Assembly: GCA_007118445.1 (NCBI GenBank)
Contig: SKRP01000079.1
Span: 1-5,036, forward strand
Source of the DNA: Natronohydrobacter sp.
Lineage (GTDB): Bacteria > Pseudomonadota > Alphaproteobacteria > Rhodobacterales > Rhodobacteraceae
Direction of reading: 5' to 3'
DNA length: 5,036 nt
Shown here: positions 1-5,036 of the stretch, in pieces
Layout: each line of letters begins with the position of its first letter
Numbering within the stretch: position 1 is the stretch's first letter
Translations under genes and position numbers: made by a program
The notes under the pieces: model-generated
Seen by the model: the letters and a program-made list of their open reading frames with translations, nothing else
Database searches by the model: none
What the model was told of the DNA's origin: nothing

Positions 1-1052
1 ATGCGCATGGCAGCGGGGTAATGCATATAGGCCACGATCTCGAAATCATTCGCTGGAATCCACCAGTCATCTGCCGACATCATGCCGAGTGACCAGTTCA
101 TGTGCCACCATGAATAGCTGCCAGAGTTCAGATAATCCTCGTGATAATAATAGCTGAGAAAACATTTGGTGCTGCTCTCCCCCGGGTTGAAATGGCCCAG
201 AAATCCGATCCGATCACGATCCCCAACCGTCAGTAACGGATCAGCAGGCCCATCACGCATCCCGAAATCCTCTGCCATCAGGCCCAGAGCCCGGCAGACA
301 TGGCCGAAGGCAGGATGCCCTGCCCGGATCGGTTCTTGCCGCGCCAGTTGGTCGCCAAAGGGCAAAAGCACGGGAAAGACCGTGATGTTATAGAGCGCAG
401 CGTCACCCACTGTCTCGATATAGGTCATCTCGTCGCCGCCTGTGCGCAGCCATCTGTCGAGCAATTCATCACGAAAGGCGTAATCAGGCTCATCCAGCCG
501 CAACCGGATCAACTCTGCCACGGCCTCCAGCGCGGTGTCCCAGGCCGAGGTGACTTCTTCGGGACGGAACAGGCGCGTCTCTGTGGGGATCGAGGGCGCA
601 TGAAACCCCAGCCGCGCGCGCGGATGCATCACCCGGTCGGGGATGATCAGACGGTCCTCCTGCCGGTTGAAACTGCCTGCCATGAAGGCCAGAAAACACG
701 CGCTTTCGCAGCGATGCCCAGCATCGACCCCGGTCGACAGCCCAGCCAGAAACCGCGCCAGTCTGACCCCTTCGGCAAAAGACCCGCCGGGACTGTCCAG
801 GCAGATCCGATGCGCGCCTGCATCCGCATTGCGCTGCGCCCCGGTCAGCCTGTCGCGCAGCCCGTCGGTTGCGCCCGGTGTCAGGGTGCCGCGCAGCAGA
901 TGCGTGCAGCCGATCTCGGACCCCTCCACGCGCAACACTTCCAGCGCAGAGAGCGGGGCGACCGAGACAAGCCACAGCAGTAGTGCAAAGGCAACGCCCG
1001 GCAGATGTGACACAGCAGCCCCGACCCGTCCCCGCACGCGCGCCCCCCCCAT
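1..1052 (-). CDS. Exported ClpP/crotonase-fold (COG3904-like) protein, C-terminus cut by window edge
   Basis: This frame is open from an ATG at 1052 to the window edge, giving 350 complete codons and no stop, so the gene is partial. Residues 1-36 look like a Sec signal peptide: Arg at 5, 7 and 9, a hydrophobic core at about 17-34, and a likely cleavage after A36 (LSA|LEV). The core follows the periplasmic ClpP/crotonase-like COG3904 pattern: LDSPGGS at 85-91, then HRCESAC with candidate nucleophile S117, then GFHAP with candidate catalytic H151. The family's substrate is unknown; peptidase activity is inference. Residues 297-345 are rich in Trp and Tyr (W315, W316, W320, W330, W331) and match no domain I know. 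Cys are at 49, 84, 115, 119, 253 and 297. The start overlaps the recR stop by one base (TGATG), which implies translational coupling; I see no strong ribosome binding site. GTG codons 6 and 14 are alternative starts, but starting at 14 would lose the basic signal region. Reality of the gene is very likely; function is open. Confidence 0.85.
   Translation of the reverse strand, partial: MGGARVRGRVGAAVSHLPGVAFALLLWLVSVAPLSALEVLRVEGSEIGCTHLLRGTLTPGATDGLRDRLTGAQRNADAGAHRICLDSPGGSFAEGVRLARFLAGLSTGVDAGHRCESACFLAFMAGSFNRQEDRLIIPDRVMHPRARLGFHAPSIPTETRLFRPEEVTSAWDTALEAVAELIRLRLDEPDYAFRDELLDRWLRTGGDEMTYIETVGDAALYNITVFPVLLPFGDQLARQEPIRAGHPAFGHVCRALGLMAEDFGMRDGPADPLLTVGDRDRIGFLGHFNPGESSTKCFLSYYYHEDYLNSGSYSWWHMNWSLGMMSADDWWIPANDFEIVAYMHYPAAMR
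1043..1050. repeat. Homopolymer tract of eight G (minus strand) directly at the start codon
   Basis: On the minus strand the exported-protein gene begins ATG followed immediately by G-only codons, making a run of eight G that includes the G of the ATG. Such a tract at codons 1-4 can slip during replication or be misread in sequencing. A one-base change would shift the ATG frame, while the in-frame GTG at codon 6 lies just beyond it and could rescue translation. No sign that it varies can be seen in a single sequence. Confidence 0.9.
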
Positions 1053-1651
1053 CAGAACGCCCGCCGCGCGCGCATCGCCGCCCCGATCGTGCCGTCATCC
1101 AGAAAATCCAGATCCCCGCCCAGCGGCACGCCCTGCGCGAGCGCTGTCACCTGCACCCCCTGCGCACCCAAAGCATCCGCGATGTAATGCGCGGTCGTCT
1201 GCCCGTCCACCGTCGCGGGCAGCGCAAGGATCACCTCGCGCACGCCCTCCTCCGTGACCCGCGCCAGCAATTCGGGGATGCGCAAGTCCTCTGGCCCGAC
1301 AGCATCAAGCGCCGAGAGCGTCCCGCCCAGCACATGATAGCGCCCCCGGAACACGCCCGCGCGCTCCAGCGCCCAGAGGCCAGACACATCCTCGACGACG
1401 CAGATCTCGCCCGTCGCGCGCTTCTGATCCGTGCAGATCTCGCATTCCGGCAGGGTCGAGATATTGCCGCAGCGCCGGCAAGTCACAGCGGTCTGCGCCA
1501 CCCGGTCCAGCGCCGCCAGCAGCGGCCGCAGGCTCTGGTCACGCCGCTGCAGCAGATGCAGCACCATGCGCCGGGCAGAGCGCGGCCCAAGGCCGGGCAT
1601 CCGCGCAAGCTGCGCGATCAGGCTCTCGATCTCGCTCGGGGCGCGGTCCAA
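1052..1651 (-). CDS. recR: Recombination mediator protein RecR
   Basis: RecR acts in the cytoplasm with RecF/RecO to load RecA onto gapped DNA coated with single-strand binding protein. The 199-residue length matches the family (about 200). Visible parts in order: a helix-hairpin-helix at about 8-36 (MPGLGPRSARR at 18-28); a C4 zinc finger with C58, C61, C70 and C73; a Toprim domain from about 81 with VVED (E87, D88) and TVDGQTTAHYI at 146-156; and the C-terminal GVPLGGDLDFLDDGT segment. E. coli RecR has VEGE where this protein has VDGQ. The start is a TTG at 1651: no ATG or GTG lies between it and the upstream in-frame stop, and the next ATG (M18) would cut the helix-hairpin-helix. GAGG at 1663-1660, overlapping the ybaB stop, is 8 bases ahead. 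The gene follows ybaB by 10 bases and runs into the exported-protein gene. Confidence 0.97.
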   Translation of the reverse strand: MDRAPSEIESLIAQLARMPGLGPRSARRMVLHLLQRRDQSLRPLLAALDRVAQTAVTCRRCGNISTLPECEICTDQKRATGEICVVEDVSGLWALERAGVFRGRYHVLGGTLSALDAVGPEDLRIPELLARVTEEGVREVILALPATVDGQTTAHYIADALGAQGVQVTALAQGVPLGGDLDFLDDGTIGAAMRARRAF

Positions 1652-1659
1652 GCCAGCGG

Positions 1660-1663
1660 CCTC
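1660..1663 (-). promoter_or_regulatory. Ribosome binding site for recR, overlapping the ybaB stop codon
   Basis: GAGG on the minus strand shares bases with the TGA of the upstream gene and sits 8 bases before TTG at 1651. It is the main support for the TTG start, and it suggests that ribosomes ending on ybaB re-initiate on recR. Confidence 0.65.
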
Positions 1664-2006
1664 AGAAGGGCAGTTTCATATCCGCAGGCAGGCCCAGACC
1701 CTCGGTCAGTTTGCCCATCTCTTCACGCGAACGCTCTTCGGCCTTGCCCTGCGCATCCTTGATCGCCGCAAGGATCAGATCCTCGACCACTTCCTTGTCA
1801 TCGGCATTGAAGATCGAAGGATCAATATCCAGCGCGGTCAATTCGCCCTTGGCCGTGGCCGTGGCCTTGACCAGCCCGGCCCCGGATTCGCCTGTGACCT
1901 TGATCGATTTCAGGTCTTCCTGAAGCTGCGCCATCTTGGTCTGCATCTCCTGCGCGGCTTTCATCATCTTGGCCATATCGGCCATGCCGCCCATACCTTT
2001 CAGCAT
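1662..2006 (-). CDS. YbaB/EbfC family nucleoid-associated protein
   Basis: This is a small dimeric DNA-binding protein of the YbaB/EbfC family, which coats the nucleoid and is typically encoded between dnaX and recR; its exact role is not settled. The 114 residues fit the family (about 100-115). A Gly/Met-rich N-terminus (MLKGMGGMADMAKMMK) leads into a long helix at about 10-33 (AQEMQTKMAQLQEDL). A beta-rich middle follows with the conserved GAGLVKATATAKGELTALDI pattern at about 42-61, then a C-terminal helix (VVEDLILAAIKDAQGKAEER) that mediates dimer contacts in relatives, and a tail ending in LPF. The ATG at 2006 is preceded by AAGGA at 2018-2014. The gene starts 15 bases after the dnaX stop and its own stop lies 10 bases before recR, so it belongs to that transcript. 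I see nothing odd in it. Confidence 0.95.
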   Translation of the reverse strand: MLKGMGGMADMAKMMKAAQEMQTKMAQLQEDLKSIKVTGESGAGLVKATATAKGELTALDIDPSIFNADDKEVVEDLILAAIKDAQGKAEERSREEMGKLTEGLGLPADMKLPF

Positions 2007-2013
2007 TGTCCTA

Positions 2014-2018
2014 TCCTT
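2014..2018 (-). promoter_or_regulatory. Ribosome binding site for ybaB/ebfC
   Basis: AAGGA on the minus strand, 7 bases before the ATG at 2006, fills most of the 15-base gap after the dnaX stop. A second AGGA at 2012-2009 is probably too close to the start to be the main site. Confidence 0.65.
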
Positions 2019-2021
2019 TCC

Positions 2022-3764
2022 TCATGTGTCTTCAAACGGATCCCAGTCGGGATCGAAAGCGGCAACGGGCTCGGCCAGTGTCGCATCCTCCTCCATGGCC
2101 TCGGGCGCGCGCAGATCACGGATCTCGGCAATCCGGGCCTGGGGGAATGTCGAAAAAATGGCAGCCACAACCGGGTTTTCCAGCGCCTGCGCGGCTTTGG
2201 CATCACTTTCCTCGGCCCGCAATTCGGCCAGCGTGGCACCGCCCCCGGACGCTGTGACCGAGACCCCCCAGCGCGCCCCGGTCCAGCCCTGCAGCCGCCC
2301 GGCCAGCCGCGCGGCCAGATCTGGCGCCGCGTCTGAGGTTGGCTGGAACTCGATCCGGCCGGGGCTGTATTTCACCAGCCGCAGCGTGGTTTCCACTTCC
2401 AGCAGCAAGGCCATGTCGCGCTTTGCCGCGATCAGCGCCACAACCGCGTCAAAATCCGGATACTGCGCCAGCGCCGGGACAGCGCCTGCCAGCGCGGCCT
2501 GCGGTGCATGGCGCGCATTACGCGGCCCTGCGTTGCGCGGCCCGCCGCCAACGGGCGCAGGGGCTACAGGCCGCGCGCTGCCCCCGCCGCCTGCAGGCGG
2601 GGTGGCATCGTGCCATTTGCGCAGCACTTCCTCGGGCGAGGGCAGATCGGCGACATGGGTCAGCCGGATGATCGCCATTTCCGCCGCCATCATGGCATTC
2701 GGGGCCTGCGCCACCTCTTCCAGCGCCTTCAGAAGCATCTGCCAGCTGCGCGACAGCACCCGCATCGGCAGGGCAGCGGCCATCTGCGCGCCCCGGTCGC
2801 GTTCTTCGGGCGGGATGGTCGGATCGTCCCCGGCCTCGGGCGTGATCTTTGTGACGCTCAGCCAATGCGTGATTTCGGCCAGATCGCGCAGCACGGCCAT
2901 CGGATCGGCCCCGTCAGCATATTGCGCCGCAAGTTCTTCGAGCGCCTGCGCCGCATCGCCGCGCATGATATGATCGAACAGATCCATCACCCGCGCGCGG
3001 TCGGCCAGCCCCAGCATGGCGCGGACCTGATCGGCCGTGGTCTCGCCCGCGCCATGGCTGATCGCCTGATCGAGGAGCGACATCGCATCGCGCACCGAGC
3101 CTTCGGCGGCCCGCGTGATGAGCGCGAGCGCATCTGCTGCCACCTGCCCGCCTTCGGCCTGGGCGATTTTCTCCAGATGCGCGATCATCACTTCCGGCTC
3201 GATCCGGCGCAGATCAAAGCGCTGGCAGCGCGACAGGACCGTGACCGGAACCTTGCGGATCTCGGTCGTGGCGAAGATGAATTTCACATGCGCGGGCGGC
3301 TCTTCCAGCGTTTTCAGAAGCGCGTTGAAGGCATTGTTCGACAGCATGTGCACTTCGTCGATGATATAGATCTTGTAGCGCGCACTGGCCGAGCGATAGG
3401 CGACCGAAGCAATGATCTCGCGGATATCATCGACCCCGGTGCGCGAGGCCGCGTCCATTTCCAGCACATCGACATGGCGGCCCTCGCTGATCGCCACGCA
3501 ATGCTCGCAGGTGCCGCAAGGTTCGGTCGTGGGGCCACCCTGCCCGTCTGTCCCGATGCAGTTCAGCCCTTTGGCGATGATCCGTGCCGTGGTGGTCTTG
3601 CCCGTCCCGCGAATGCCGGTCATCACGAAAGCATGGTGGATACGGTCGCTGGCAAAGGCGTTGCGCAGCGTGCGCACCATCGCGTCCTGCCCGATCAGAT
3701 CGGCGAAGCTTTCGGGGCGGTATTTGCGCGCCAGAACCTGATAGGGGGGCTGCGTGTCAGTCAT
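2022..3764 (-). CDS. dnaX: DNA polymerase III subunit tau (clamp-loader ATPase)
   Basis: DnaX is the ATPase of the clamp loader; it opens the beta clamp and ties the polymerase cores to the replisome. The protein has 580 residues. Motifs in order: LARKYRP at 11-17; Walker A GIRGTGKT at 50-57; a zinc-binding module with C69, C83, C86 and C89; Walker B IYIIDEVH at 132-139; sensor 1 around T166/T167; and the SRC arginine-finger motif at 178-180. The clamp-loader domain III follows, then a Gly/Pro/Ala linker at about 387-431, then a C-terminal tau-type domain ending DWDPFEDT. The frame stays open to 4184, but the extension is low-complexity sequence antisense to the neighbouring hydrolase, and MTDTQPPYQVLARKYRP is a family-like N-terminus, so 3764 is the start. 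The ribosome site is weak (AGG, 9 bases upstream). I see no A-rich slippery site of the E. coli type, so a frameshifted gamma form is not supported. Confidence 0.97.
   Translation of the reverse strand: MTDTQPPYQVLARKYRPESFADLIGQDAMVRTLRNAFASDRIHHAFVMTGIRGTGKTTTARIIAKGLNCIGTDGQGGPTTEPCGTCEHCVAISEGRHVDVLEMDAASRTGVDDIREIIASVAYRSASARYKIYIIDEVHMLSNNAFNALLKTLEEPPAHVKFIFATTEIRKVPVTVLSRCQRFDLRRIEPEVMIAHLEKIAQAEGGQVAADALALITRAAEGSVRDAMSLLDQAISHGAGETTADQVRAMLGLADRARVMDLFDHIMRGDAAQALEELAAQYADGADPMAVLRDLAEITHWLSVTKITPEAGDDPTIPPEERDRGAQMAAALPMRVLSRSWQMLLKALEEVAQAPNAMMAAEMAIIRLTHVADLPSPEEVLRKWHDATPPAGGGGSARPVAPAPVGGGPRNAGPRNARHAPQAALAGAVPALAQYPDFDAVVALIAAKRDMALLLEVETTLRLVKYSPGRIEFQPTSDAAPDLAARLAGRLQGWTGARWGVSVTASGGGATLAELRAEESDAKAAQALENPVVAAIFSTFPQARIAEIRDLRAPEAMEEDATLAEPVAAFDPDWDPFEDT
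2514..2543 (-). repeat. In-frame 15-base tandem duplication in the dnaX linker
   Basis: Two adjacent 15-base units each encode Gly-Pro-Arg-Asn-Ala (residues 408-412 and 413-417 of DnaX). They differ at three third-codon positions (CGC/CGT, AAC/AAT, GCA/GCG), so the duplication is not brand new or has been kept at protein level. It lies in the flexible linker, where length change is usually tolerated. Confidence 0.8.
2587..2600. repeat. Perfect 14-base palindrome in the dnaX linker region
   Basis: CCGCCTGCAGGCGG is self-complementary with no spacer and sits inside dnaX where the protein has the PPAGGGGS linker. The flanking C-run and G-run allow an alternative longer stem. It may be only a by-product of GC-rich Pro/Gly codons. 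There is no following T-run on either strand, so it is not a terminator. Confidence 0.5.
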
Positions 3765-3791
3765 GCGGGTCTGCCTGTGCTCGTCATCTGC

Positions 3792-3820
3792 ACAGTAGCG
3801 CGCGCGGGGCCGGATGAAAA
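3792..3820 (-). promoter_or_regulatory. Candidate sigma-70-type promoter for dnaX
   Basis: Reading the minus strand, TTTTCA (3820-3815) and TACTGT (3797-3792) are separated by exactly 17 bases. They resemble -35 and -10 boxes with four and three or four consensus matches respectively. A transcript would begin near 3785, leaving a leader of about 20 bases before the dnaX ATG at 3764. It is the best-spaced pair I found in the only sizeable gap upstream of the dnaX-ybaB-recR cluster, but the match is moderate and the position is unproven. Confidence 0.35.
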
Positions 3821-3835
3821 CGGCGATTTGCGCCA

Positions 3836-3845
3836 GCGGCGCCGC
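3836..3845. repeat. Short GC palindrome in the gap between the hydrolase gene and dnaX
   Basis: GCGGCGCCGC is perfectly self-complementary, embedded in a very GC-rich stretch (about 3831-3860). It could be part of a hairpin near the 3' end of the hydrolase transcript, but there is no loop and no T-run after it, so I do not call it a terminator. Confidence 0.35.
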
Positions 3846-3862
3846 GCCGGGCCGCGCGGGTG

Positions 3863-3890
3863 TGTTTGAGTATTTCTGGCAAGATGAAAC
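3863..3890. other. Recurrent-looking Rhodobacteraceae intergenic motif next to the hydrolase stop codon
   Basis: The plus strand carries TTTGAGTATTTCTGG followed by CAAGATGAAAC; read in the direction of transcription it is GTTTCATCTTGCC then AGAAATACTC. It starts 5 bases after the hydrolase stop and is much richer in A/T than its GC-rich surroundings. From memory, near-identical strings (CATCTTGCC...AAATACTC) recur between genes in many Rhodobacteraceae genomes. That recollection was not checked here, and the function is unknown to me. Confidence 0.5.
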
Positions 3891-3895
3891 ATGGG

Positions 3896-4681
3896 TCAGC
3901 GACAGTGCTTTGCTGCGAAGCGCGTCAGGATGTCGGCATAGAGGGCGGGCTGTTCGACATGGGGCAGATGGCCGGCGCGGCGGATCAGAGCAAATTCGGA
4001 CCCTGCAATCAGATCCGTGGTTTCGCGCACCAGATCGGGCGGGGTCGAGCCATCGCGGTCGCCCGCGATGCCGAGTGCGGGCAGGGCGAGCTTCGCGGTC
4101 GTGCTGTAGAAATCGGTCCCGCCGATAGCCTGGGCGCAGCCGATCCAGCCATCGACCGGGGTCGCAAGGAACATGTCGCGCCACATTGCGACATCGGGGC
4201 TGTTGTGGAAGCTGCGGGTGAACCAGCGCTCCAGCGTCGGCTCGACCAATGCGGCCAGCCCTGACGCGCGGGCGAGCGCTGCGCGGTCCTGCCAGATTTC
4301 GGTCGTGGCCACACGCGCTGCCGTGTTGGAGAGGACCAGCGCCCGGATCAGGTCCGGGCGCTTGACCGCAAGCCCCTGCGCCACGATCCCGCCCAGCGAG
4401 AGGCCGATGAAGAGGCAGGCGCGCATCCCCAGATGATCGAGCAGGGATTCAGTATCGCGAATGAGCTGGCCCATCGCATAAGGCGGCGGTGTCAGCTCTG
4501 AACCGCCATGCCCGCGCCGGTCGTAGCGCAGGATCCGCCAGCTGTCGGGCAGATGCGGCAGAAGCGGGTCCCACATATCAAGTGTCAGGCCCAGCCCGTT
4601 CGAGAAAACGACAGGAATGCCATCTTCAGGGCCGGTGAGCGCATATTTCAGGCGGATATCGCCGAGATCAGCAATCGACAT
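3896..4681 (-). CDS. Alpha/beta hydrolase, 3-oxoadipate enol-lactonase (PcaD) family
   Basis: PcaD hydrolyses 3-oxoadipate enol-lactone to 3-oxoadipate in the protocatechuate branch of the beta-ketoadipate pathway, in the cytoplasm. The 261 residues match the usual length of about 260. Visible features: an oxyanion-side strand ending VVFSNGLG at 24-31; YDRRGHGGS at 53-61; nucleophile elbow GLSLGG with S95; LVLSNTAAR after it, characteristic of PcaD; GDRDGSTPPDLV with acid D210; and AGHLPHVEQP with H238. No signal peptide is present. The frame is open to 4729, but the ATG at 4681 has AGGAG 6 bases upstream and gives the family-like N-terminus MSIADLGDIRLKYALTG. The start overlaps the dehydratase gene by 14 bases, so the two are probably coupled. 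No other pca gene is in view, so the true substrate may be a different lactone or ester; for that reason no symbol is given. Family assignment is strong, reaction is moderate. Confidence 0.88.
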   Translation of the reverse strand: MSIADLGDIRLKYALTGPEDGIPVVFSNGLGLTLDMWDPLLPHLPDSWRILRYDRRGHGGSELTPPPYAMGQLIRDTESLLDHLGMRACLFIGLSLGGIVAQGLAVKRPDLIRALVLSNTAARVATTEIWQDRAALARASGLAALVEPTLERWFTRSFHNSPDVAMWRDMFLATPVDGWIGCAQAIGGTDFYSTTAKLALPALGIAGDRDGSTPPDLVRETTDLIAGSEFALIRRAGHLPHVEQPALYADILTRFAAKHCR

Positions 4682-5036
4682 GAGTCTCTCCTGTGGCGAG
4701 CGCGCGCAGGACCAGTTCGCGATCCACATTCCCGCCCGAGGCGGTCACGATGATTGTCTCGGCCTCGATCTGGTCCGGCAGAAACAGCGCGGCCGCCAGC
4801 GCCACAGCGCCGCCCGGTTCCAGCACCAGTTTCAGCCGCTCATGCGCCAGCGCCATGGCGCGCAGCGCCTGGCTGTCGCTGACCACCAGCCCCGGCCCGC
4901 ACAAGCGCTGCAGGATCGGCCAGGTCAGCTTGCCTGGCGCTGGCGTGACGATCGCATCGCAAAGGCCAGAACGCAGCGGGTTGGTGACGACCTTGCCCAA
5001 GACCAGCGATTGCGCCACATCGTCAAAACCCTCGGG
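4668..5036 (-). CDS. Threonine/serine dehydratase family, C-terminal part
   Basis: Only the last 122 residues are inside the window; the frame is open at the edge and the true start lies beyond it. The family is fold-type II PLP enzymes that deaminate threonine or serine to the 2-oxo acid and ammonia. Counting from the edge, PEGFDD at 1-6, a DAIVTPAPG stretch at 27-35, GLVVSD at 49-54, ERLKLVLEPGGAVALAAAL at 66-84 and ASGGNVD at 99-105 are the characteristic C-terminal blocks; the Ser of SGGN normally contacts the PLP ring nitrogen. The protein stops 17 residues after that block, so there is no ACT regulatory domain, pointing to a short catabolic-type enzyme rather than biosynthetic IlvA. Related activities (hydroxyaspartate ammonia-lyase, serine racemase) cannot be separated from this part. 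The GTG at 5018 lies in mid-domain and is not a start. The stop overlaps the hydrolase start. Confidence 0.92.
   Translation of the reverse strand, partial: PEGFDDVAQSLVLGKVVTNPLRSGLCDAIVTPAPGKLTWPILQRLCGPGLVVSDSQALRAMALAHERLKLVLEPGGAVALAAALFLPDQIEAETIIVTASGGNVDRELVLRALATGETHVDC
4688..4692 (-). promoter_or_regulatory. Ribosome binding site for the PcaD-like hydrolase
   Basis: AGGAG on the minus strand, 6 bases before the ATG at 4681, is the strongest ribosome binding site in the window. It lies within the last codons of the dehydratase gene and decides the hydrolase start over the upstream in-frame ATG at 4729. Confidence 0.8.

Noticed and set aside
490..1098. Minus-strand open frame of 202 codons overlapping recR and the exported-protein gene
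   Set aside because: It is out of frame with the exported-protein gene, which carries the signal peptide and conserved motifs; this frame gives Arg/Gly-rich sequence with no family pattern.
2153..2158. Run of six A (plus strand) inside dnaX as a frameshift site
   Set aside because: On the coding strand it is a T run within Ile-Phe codons near the C-terminus, not an A-rich slippery heptamer, and it lies well past the place where a gamma form would end.
869..2336. Overlapping plus-strand open frames of about 300 codons opposite recR and ybaB
   Set aside because: Low-complexity Arg/Pro/Ala-rich translations antisense to well-supported genes; they are shadows.
3831..3860. Rho-independent terminator after the hydrolase gene
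   Set aside because: GC-rich and partly palindromic, but no stable stem-loop followed by a T-run on either strand.
2508..3869. Long plus-strand open frame (453 codons) opposite dnaX
   Set aside because: It is antisense to a clear dnaX gene; its product is rich in Arg, His, Gly and Ala with no recognisable motif, as expected from GC-rich reverse-strand reading.
3765..4184. N-terminal extension of dnaX by 140 residues
   Set aside because: The extension is Arg/Pro-rich sequence from the hydrolase gene in another frame and ends just before the family-like N-terminus at 3764.
4682..4729. Hydrolase start at the upstream ATG (4729)
   Set aside because: It would increase the overlap with the dehydratase to 62 bases and add 16 non-family residues, while the ATG at 4681 has a strong AGGAG at correct spacing.

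Overview
The window looks like a piece of an alphaproteobacterial chromosome, most likely Rhodobacteraceae (Rhodobacter/Paracoccus/Roseobacter type). The reasons are the high GC content with strong G/C bias at third codon positions, the dnaX - ybaB/ebfC - recR block, and an intergenic motif of a kind I associate with that family. The genus cannot be fixed from this sequence. All six genes lie on the minus strand, so transcription runs from high to low coordinates. No gene-free stretch exceeds about 130 bases.

In transcription order: (1) 5036-4668, the C-terminal 122 residues of a PLP-dependent threonine/serine dehydratase, cut by the window edge; (2) 4681-3896, a PcaD-like alpha/beta hydrolase (3-oxoadipate enol-lactonase family) whose start overlaps the previous gene by 14 bases; (3) a 131-base intergenic gap holding the recurrent-looking motif, a GC-rich palindrome and a candidate dnaX promoter; (4) 3764-2022, dnaX, the DNA polymerase III tau subunit; (5) 2006-1662, the nucleoid-associated protein YbaB/EbfC; (6) 1651-1052, recR, with a TTG start; (7) 1052-1, an exported protein with a ClpP/crotonase-like catalytic core, whose start overlaps the recR stop by one base and which runs off the window.

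The last four genes are packed tightly (gaps of 15 and 10 bases, then a 1-base overlap) and probably form one transcript. dnaX, ybaB and recR are housekeeping replication and repair functions often found together. The exported protein is the unusual member. It has a signal peptide, a Ser-His pair in a ClpP-like arrangement, and a Trp/Tyr-rich C-terminal region I do not recognise, encoded by clearly less GC-rich DNA. The two upstream genes form a separate, metabolic, translationally coupled pair.

I see no mobile element, CRISPR array, rRNA or tRNA. Apart from the exported protein and the intergenic element, this is an ordinary housekeeping region, and I do not see convincing evidence of a new multi-gene system.
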